NCBI GenBank assembly: GCA_047629355.1
Contig: JBLHWU010000022.1
Span: 1-39,453 of the forward strand
Origin: CAYUNA01 sp047629355
GTDB taxonomy: Bacteria > Bacteroidota > Bacteroidia > Chitinophagales > Saprospiraceae
Direction: 5' to 3'
DNA length: 39,453 nt
Below, in pieces: positions 35,799 through 39,453 of the stretch. The first letter of the stretch is position 1; each line of letters starts with the position of its first letter. A program made the position numbers and the translations under genes. Below the pieces are notes generated by a model. The model searched no databases, was not told the DNA's origin, and worked only from the letters and a program-made list of their open reading frames with translations.

Positions 35799-36269
35799 AT
35801 GAAACAATTCTTTGTATTGTTCGCCCTTGTTGGATTTTTCGCATTTAATGGAAATGCACAAACTTGTAACAAATCTAAAGCAAGTTCCTCAAAAGCTAAA
35901 ACTACTGCTGTTCAAAGTATGACTGCTGCTGCTGATAAAGCGGCAATGTTGGATGCTAGCGTTGAGAAAAAAGTATGCTCAACTTCAGGTACTGTTTCTT
36001 ATATGAAAAATAGCACTTGTGCTGTATCTGGAAAAATGACTTCTGCTGCTGTTGAGTACTGCTCAAAGTCTGGAAAATTCGTAAATGTTTCTCCTTCTGC
36101 TAAAAAAGATTGTTCTAAATCTTGCACAAAAGGAAAAGCAAAAGCAACGAAAACAAGTGTGAAAGTAACAAAAACGTCAGCGAAAGGCGCATCTTGTTGT
36201 GCTTCTAAAAAAGCTGCTTCTTGTTCTTCTGCTGCTAAAGCAACGATGGTTAGCAATAAGAGCAACTAA
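35799..36269 (+). CDS. Small secreted Cys/Lys/Ser-rich protein with CxxSG repeats
   Basis: A 156-residue exported protein: signal peptide MKQFFVLFALVGFFAFNGNAQ, mature part with nine Cys and about a third Lys plus Ser. Three tandem repeats of 14 residues start at Cys60, Cys74 and Cys88 (CSTSGTVSYMKNST, CAVSGKMTSAAVEY, CSKSGKFVNVSPSA), i.e. C-x-x-SG-x-hydrophobic. The C-terminal half is basic and low in complexity (KGKAKATKTSVKVTKTSAKG) with a CC pair and two further Cys. I do not recognise a named family; the regular Cys spacing suggests disulfide or metal binding. ATG at 35799 chosen for the signal peptide. It has its own strong terminator. Confidence 0.8.
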   Translation: MKQFFVLFALVGFFAFNGNAQTCNKSKASSSKAKTTAVQSMTAAADKAAMLDASVEKKVCSTSGTVSYMKNSTCAVSGKMTSAAVEYCSKSGKFVNVSPSAKKDCSKSCTKGKAKATKTSVKVTKTSAKGASCCASKKAASCSSAAKATMVSNKSN

Positions 36270-36310
36270 AATTGGCGTATCGGTTAATCCGATAATAACC
36301 ATTTTTGATA

Positions 36311-36348
36311 AAAAAATCGGTATTGGGACCTCCTAATACCGATTTTTT
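36311..36348. terminator. Intrinsic terminator of the Cys-rich gene
   Basis: A perfect 14-bp stem AAAAAATCGGTATT (36311-36324) with 36335-36348 and a 10-base loop, followed by T6 on the plus strand; it also works in reverse. Confidence 0.92.
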
Positions 36349-36507
36349 ATTGTCCAAAGCGTATCTTACGAGAGAGGGGCAATCCACTTCGTAGGTTAAT
36401 TGTCGCTTTCCACCTCAAATTTTAACAAATTTTCCAATAATACTTTCCAATTGGCAAGTTAATTGGACAATAAAAATACGATAGGTGCTGTTTTCAGCGT
36501 TTAATTG

Positions 36508-36515
36508 TAGATTTG
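36508..36515 (+). promoter_or_regulatory. Possible promoter of the DUF6089-type gene, TAGATTTG
   Basis: TAGATTTG fits TAnnTTTG and lies 98 bp upstream of the GTG start; the family B repeat (36531-36598) would then be in the leader. The -33 region is not consensus. Confidence 0.4.
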
Positions 36516-36530
36516 CATTTTTTTTGAAAT

Positions 36531-36598
36531 GTAGCGGCGACTTCAGTCGCCAAGCTGTTACTATTAAAGGTTAATTTGACAACTAAAGTCGCCGCTAC
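36531..36598. repeat. Interspersed repeat family B (GCGGCGACTTTAGTCGCC type), copy 2
   Basis: GTAGCGGCGACTTCAGTCGCC at 36531-36551 is matched in inverse orientation by AACTAAAGTCGCCGCTAC at 36581-36598, giving an inverted repeat with an additional small hairpin in the left arm. Sister of the copy at 13413-13484. It ends 14 bp before the GTG start of the next gene. Confidence 0.85.
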
Positions 36599-36612
36599 AA
36601 AACATATTTAAA

Positions 36613-37452
36613 GTGAAAAAATATATTGTATTCCTTCTTTTTTGTGGTCTCACCTTGTGTGTAAATGCCCAACGTGGTTTTGAAGCAGGCGGCTGGCTAG
36701 GTGTTTCTAATTATTTTGGCGATTTAAATACCAATTTTAGGTTAGACAATGTCGGTCCTGCGGGTGGCGTTGCGTTGCGGTATAATTTCAACAATCGGAT
36801 ATGCTTGAGGTTAGGCGGAAATGTCGGCGTGGTGCAAGCGTCGGATTCAGATTCAGATAACTTATTTGAGCGCACTCGAAATTTAAGTTTCAAATCTAAG
36901 ATTGCCGACGCGAGTTTGTTGATGGAATTTAACTTTTTGCCGTATGACCACGGTAGCCGCGACTATTTTTGGACGCCGTATCTTTTTGCTGGTTTTGGGG
37001 CAACGAAATTTGACCCGATGGCAAAAATTAACGAGGAATGGGTTGAACTTCGACCCTTGGCAACCGAAGGACAATTCAAAGGCGAAGAATATTCTTTGGT
37101 CTCAGGACATTGGGCGTATGGTGGTGGTTTCAAAATTGACTTGAGTTTTGAATGGAGTTTGAATATTGAAGTTAGTGCGCGTCGCATGGGCACAGATTAT
37201 TTGGATGATGTGAGTACGGTTTATCCTGATTTGGAAGATTTGGAACAGGCGCATGGGAGTATTGCGGTAGCATTATCTGACCGTTCAGTTGAGTTACTTG
37301 GGTCTGACTTGTTTGAAAGCAATGGCATTACCAAGCCTGTTGGAGGGGAAGGTCGTCAGCGCGGGAATTCTCGAAACAAGGATACCTACATATATATAGG
37401 TGTTGGTGTGATGTATTATTTTGGAGATTTGCTATGTCCTTATGAGCGTTAG
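36613..37452 (+). CDS. DUF6089-type outer membrane beta-barrel protein
   Basis: A 279-residue exported protein starting at GTG (VKKYIVFLLFCGLTLCVNAQ signal peptide; no nearby in-frame ATG). The mature part opens FEAGGWLGVSNYFGDLN, then alternating strands (GVALRYNFNNRICLRLGGNVG, SKIADASLLMEFNFLPYD, WTPYLFAGFGATKFDP, WAYGGGFKIDLSFEWSLNIEVSARRMGTDYLDDVS) and ends with an aromatic strand YIYIGVGVMYYFGD. The 'YFGDLN' and 'TDYLDDVSTVYPD' motifs are those of the DUF6089 family of small porin-like barrels. Outer membrane, function unknown. Followed by a strong terminator. Confidence 0.85.
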   Translation: MKKYIVFLLFCGLTLCVNAQRGFEAGGWLGVSNYFGDLNTNFRLDNVGPAGGVALRYNFNNRICLRLGGNVGVVQASDSDSDNLFERTRNLSFKSKIADASLLMEFNFLPYDHGSRDYFWTPYLFAGFGATKFDPMAKINEEWVELRPLATEGQFKGEEYSLVSGHWAYGGGFKIDLSFEWSLNIEVSARRMGTDYLDDVSTVYPDLEDLEQAHGSIAVALSDRSVELLGSDLFESNGITKPVGGEGRQRGNSRNKDTYIYIGVGVMYYFGDLLCPYER

Positions 37453-37480
37453 ATTTGTGGGATAAAATGGGACTTTAATA

Positions 37481-37524
37481 AAAAAGAGGAGCAACAAGAT
37501 ATTAATTTTGTTGCTCCTCTTTTT
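37481..37524. terminator. Intrinsic terminator of the DUF6089-type gene
   Basis: Perfect 16-bp stem AAAAAGAGGAGCAACA (37481-37496) with 37509-37524, 12-base loop, then a T run to 37527. Confidence 0.93.
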
Positions 37525-37660
37525 TTTATCCAAAAATTGAATAGAACCGTATAAGTAGGTGACTCAAAATAATCGATATTTTTAGACCCGGCTATTTTCC
37601 GTTTAAGAAGCTTAAAAAATTATTCAATAAAGGGAATTAAAGGAATTTCTCAATTTTAGG

Positions 37661-37694
37661 CAAAAAAAAATCGCACTATTTTTATAGTGCGATT
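37661..37694 (-). terminator. Minus-strand intrinsic terminator, unit 2
   Basis: 11-bp perfect stem AATCGCACTAT (37669-37679) with 37684-37694 and a 4-base loop; on the minus strand it is followed by a T run (37670-37662). It is preceded by the conserved 18-base tail 37701-37718. Confidence 0.9.
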
Positions 37695-37864
37695 CCTAAA
37701 TTATAATCCCATGAACATATCCAAAAACGATTTTTTAAATTATTGTGAGAAAAAATTTGGTTCTCTAAACAATAATTCTGTAACTTCGCATCAGCTTTTT
37801 TTTTAATATAATACCATGAACATTTTTTAGCATTGAATTTTTTATCTTATTGAACATTTTTCGT

Positions 37865-37896
37865 TAGCAGATTCCGTTGAATCTGCTATTTTTTTT
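37865..37896 (+). terminator. Plus-strand intrinsic terminator without an obvious gene
   Basis: 10-bp perfect stem TAGCAGATTC (37865-37874) with 37879-37888, loop CGTT, followed by T8 (37889-37896). No protein gene precedes it on the plus strand since 37452, so a short RNA may end here. Confidence 0.85.
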
Positions 37897-37974
37897 AGCA
37901 TTTTTTTATCCGTTAAAACTTAAAACTAATTCAAAAGCTGATGCAATATCTTTATATAAGTAACTATAAGTTGA

Positions 37975-38105
37975 AAAAAAAATAGCCCGTCCCGAAAATT
38001 TCGGGACGACGGGCTATCAACAAATTATAATCCCATGAACATAATCAAATTTTGTATTCTAATCTTTCTTAGAATCTTGTCTTTCGACCCCTCTTCGTCC
38101 TAATC
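37975..38105 (-). ncRNA. Candidate small RNA (unit 1) with its own promoter and terminator
   Basis: Predicted transcript of about 130 nt. It starts just after a consensus promoter (38112-38143), contains a hairpin TTCTAA / TTAGAA (about 38060-38077), the 18-base segment ATGTTCATGGGATTATAA at 38042-38025 (readable as the five-codon peptide MFMGL) and ends in a GC-rich hairpin (37983-38016, TAGCCCGTC... with a 3-base bulge) followed by a T9 run. Unit 2 ends with the identical 18 bases and its own terminator at 37661-37694. I recognise no known RNA family; it is not SRP RNA, tmRNA or RNase P by visible motifs. Confidence 0.55.
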
Positions 38106-38111
38106 ACAATA

Positions 38112-38143
38112 CAAAGATACGGCAGCATTAGAGTTAAAACAAA
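38112..38143 (-). promoter_or_regulatory. Consensus Bacteroidota promoter of the candidate small RNA
   Basis: On the minus strand TTTG (38143-38140), a 20-base spacer, then TATCTTTG (38119-38112). This is an exact match to the TTTG-N19-21-TAnnTTTG housekeeping promoter, the best in the window. Confidence 0.8.
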
Positions 38144-38670
38144 GACAAAAACACGTTATTGTGGGAATTTAATTTACTAAAATTTTCATGTTTTAGTTGA
38201 TAAATATTTGATTATCAGGTTTTTGGATTTCAGGTAAAAGTGTATTTTGTGAAAAAAGTGATTAAAAAAAAAGTCTTTTTAATTAAAAAAAAGACGCTTT
38301 TTATGAAAAAAAGATGAAAAAAGGTAAAAAAAAGCGTTTTTCGCTGCAAAAAGAACCAATCATCGGTTTGTTTCTTTTTCAATATCAGCGACTAATTCTG
38401 TGATTTTTTGCTCTATATCTGTATAAAACCCTAAAATGAATTGTCGATTGATACTAATTCGCTAAAGAGTAGGAGTCCAGTAGATTTTTATTTTCTTGCG
38501 TTAACTGTAATGGAACTTGAACATCTACTTGTCCAGTCTGGTCAAAATGCAAAGAAGGAGTAAGCAATTGATTAATAGTCGGAAAGTAATTTTTATGAAA
38601 CTGCATCTCTTCGTACGATTCTTCAAGCTTTTGTAAAACACTCATATCGTATTCATAAAAAGAAATGATT

Positions 38671-38928
38671 GGTAGTCCCATAAATGTGCATTTTTATAGT
38701 TTAGGTGCTTTTGTTTATCAAAGGGATTTTTAAGGGATAAAAACGATTTTGCAAAAATCGTTTTTGTCCCTTAATATTCCCTCCGCGTTGCCGCAGGCAA
38801 CGCGCACTGTGTTTTTGGAAGCTCGATAATCTTACGATTTTCTCGCTGCTCAAACTTAAAAGAACCTTCGTTTACACGGTAATAAATCACTTTTTCAATA
38901 AATGGTGGTGCACATTTGTAGCACTACC
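38671..38928. mobile_element. 258-bp non-autonomous insertion element (MITE-like)
   Basis: Ends GGTAGTCCCATAAATGTGCA (38671-38690) and, inverted, GGTAGTGCTACAAATGTGCA (38928-38909) form an imperfect terminal inverted repeat (16 of 20 positions). It is bounded by a perfect 8-bp direct repeat AAATGATT (38663-38670 and 38929-38936). Inside lie the two-hairpin repeat (38732-38804) and a 44-codon minus-strand open stretch (FIEKVIYYRVNEG...) that may be the tail of a lost transposase. The 8-bp duplication and GG ends fit IS1595-like elements, but family assignment is inference. Confidence 0.85.
38732..38804. repeat. Two-hairpin repeat element, copy 2 (inside the insertion)
   Basis: AT-rich hairpin with 19-bp arms (38732-38750 and 38754-38772, one G-T pair) followed by a perfect GC-rich hairpin CGCGTTGCC (38784-38792), loop GCA, GGCAACGCG (38796-38804). 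Same order and similar spacing as copy 1 at 408-469. Confidence 0.8.
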
Positions 38929-39313
38929 AAATGATTTTATAGCGCAGACTGTCGTTGGTCAAAAGATTTAACCCTTTTGATTGAAGATATTCGTAGCCTG
39001 ACTTATTTAAAATAGTGATAAAATCTCTGGTCAATGTGAAATAACGTTGAGGAAAGGAGTCAATCTCGATAGAGTCATGATTAATCAATTGTGAAAAATA
39101 TCGAGAAGCTTCAAGACCTCTTTCATGTCCACGGATATTGACTCGCACATCTTCAATATCTTTTTCCAAACCATTCTTGATTTCTATAAGGATTTTTATC
39201 TCGGCATGGTGATTGCGGCGGTTGTCATTCCAATTGTCGAGGGCAAAGGCAACGACGGGGATGAAGATGGAGAGGAATTCGAGGGCGTAATTTTTGTAGT
39301 TTCGTTTTTTCAT

Positions 39314-39453
39314 TGATAAAATATTTGGTAGTGTACGATTAAAGTAGGGTAAAATTAAAAGCCCTTTTATTGGAAATCAGATAGATACAAATTTGAATAG
39401 TGATTTATCGTTCTAAAAGACTCCGTGTGTGTAATACTTTCATGCGATAGAAT
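39314..39453. other. Upstream flank of the DUF6090-type gene
   Basis: 140 bp, AT-rich; nothing recognisable. Confidence 0.3.

Larger units (their letters stand above)
37453..38359. other. Gene-poor region with terminators and RNA-like units
   Basis: No convincing protein gene longer than a few codons. It holds, from left to right: the terminator of the DUF6089-type gene; an insertion-sequence relic near 37545-37660 (PFKKLKKLFNKG codons); a minus-strand terminator (37661-37694); an inverted repeat GCATCAGCTTTT at 37788-37799 with 37933-37944 that encloses a plus-strand terminator (37865-37896); a second minus-strand terminator (37975-38016); a consensus promoter (38112-38143); and A/T-rich low-complexity sequence from 38150 to 38350. 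Three copies of TAATnCCATGAACAT occur at about 37704, 37809 and 38028. Confidence 0.6.
38360..39313 (-). pseudogene. DUF6090-type gene disrupted by a 258-bp insertion and a frameshift
   Basis: The first half (ATG at 39313) reads MKKRNYKNYALEFLSIFIPVV then FALDNWNDNRRNHHAEIKILIEIKNGLEKDIEDVR and, up to the insertion, LTNDSLRYKII. Removing the 258-bp element and one 8-bp target copy (38671-38936 in total) restores the frame exactly: LRYKII then SFYEYDMSVLQKLEESYEEMQFHKNYF. Near 38457 a second lesion shifts the frame; the family's tail continues as SINRQFILGFYTDIEQKITELVADIEKE with TGA at 38360. The DUF6090 assignment rests on the N-terminal membrane segment plus NWN-D-x-R, and the SGYEYLQSKGL and YEYD segments. 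Function of the family is unknown; here it should be inactive. Confidence 0.8.

Noticed and set aside
36883..37193. Overlapping frames on both strands within the DUF6089-type gene
   Set aside because: Shadows of a well-supported beta-barrel gene.
38150..38350. Replication origin or structured RNA in the A/T-rich stretch
   Set aside because: Only runs of A and T with small hairpins; no DnaA-box cluster or conserved RNA motif seen.
38454..38681. 75-residue minus-strand frame as an independent gene
   Set aside because: Its Met codon lies within the inserted element; residues from SFYEYD on are the continuation of the DUF6090-type gene.

Overview
The window looks like a chromosomal segment of a low-GC Bacteroidota, most likely a Saprospiraceae-type member. 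Support: a type IX secretion (T9SS) type A sorting tail on the M4 protease and a type B (gliding-motility C-terminal) tail on the LamG protein, families typical of the phylum (DUF5723, DUF4294, DUF6089, DUF6090 types), and several promoter motifs of the Bacteroidota TTTG/TAnnTTTG type. Lineage below phylum is inference. No rRNA or tRNA gene was seen.

Layout. 1-570: start of an IS630-like transposase running off the left edge, then a two-hairpin repeat. 568-4832 (+): large secreted Asp-box (VPS10/sortilin-like) protein and a lipoprotein. 4897-9427 (-): sucD, a small hypothetical gene, an FtsB/DivIC-like gene, eno and carA. 9920-11305 (+): Xaa-Pro aminopeptidase. 11373-18977 (-): def, a T9SS-exported LamG protein, ybaB, folA, then the cell-elongation block mrdA-mreD-mreC-mreB (transcribed mreB first; no rodA inside it). 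19583-20866 (-): M16 protein lacking the zinc motif. 21021-21899 (+): EamA transporter. 22006-27209 (-): DUF5723 protein, lipoprotein, DUF4294 protein, membrane protein. 27295-30092 (+): Omp85-like protein, a broken four-helix-bundle gene, nadK. 30187-35377 (-): M48-like lipoprotein with a damaged zinc motif, T9SS-exported M4 protease, lipoprotein. 35799-37452 (+): small Cys/Lys-rich secreted protein and a DUF6089-type barrel. 37453-38359: about 0.9 kb without genes but rich in terminators and a candidate small RNA. 38360-39313 (-): a DUF6090-type gene broken by a 258-bp insertion with a perfect 8-bp target duplication.

The genes are mostly housekeeping (TCA cycle, glycolysis, pyrimidine and folate synthesis, NADP, wall elongation) plus envelope and secreted proteins; no defence or biosynthetic cluster was found. 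The unusual content lies between genes: at least six families of inverted repeats. The strongest is a ~160-bp palindromic element present three times (6547, 25507, 34491), whose arms differ in sequence but keep pairing through compensatory changes. Others are a two-hairpin element at both ends of the window, decayed insertion-sequence relics, and tandem terminator units on the minus strand around 37.7-38.1 kb that share a short conserved tail.
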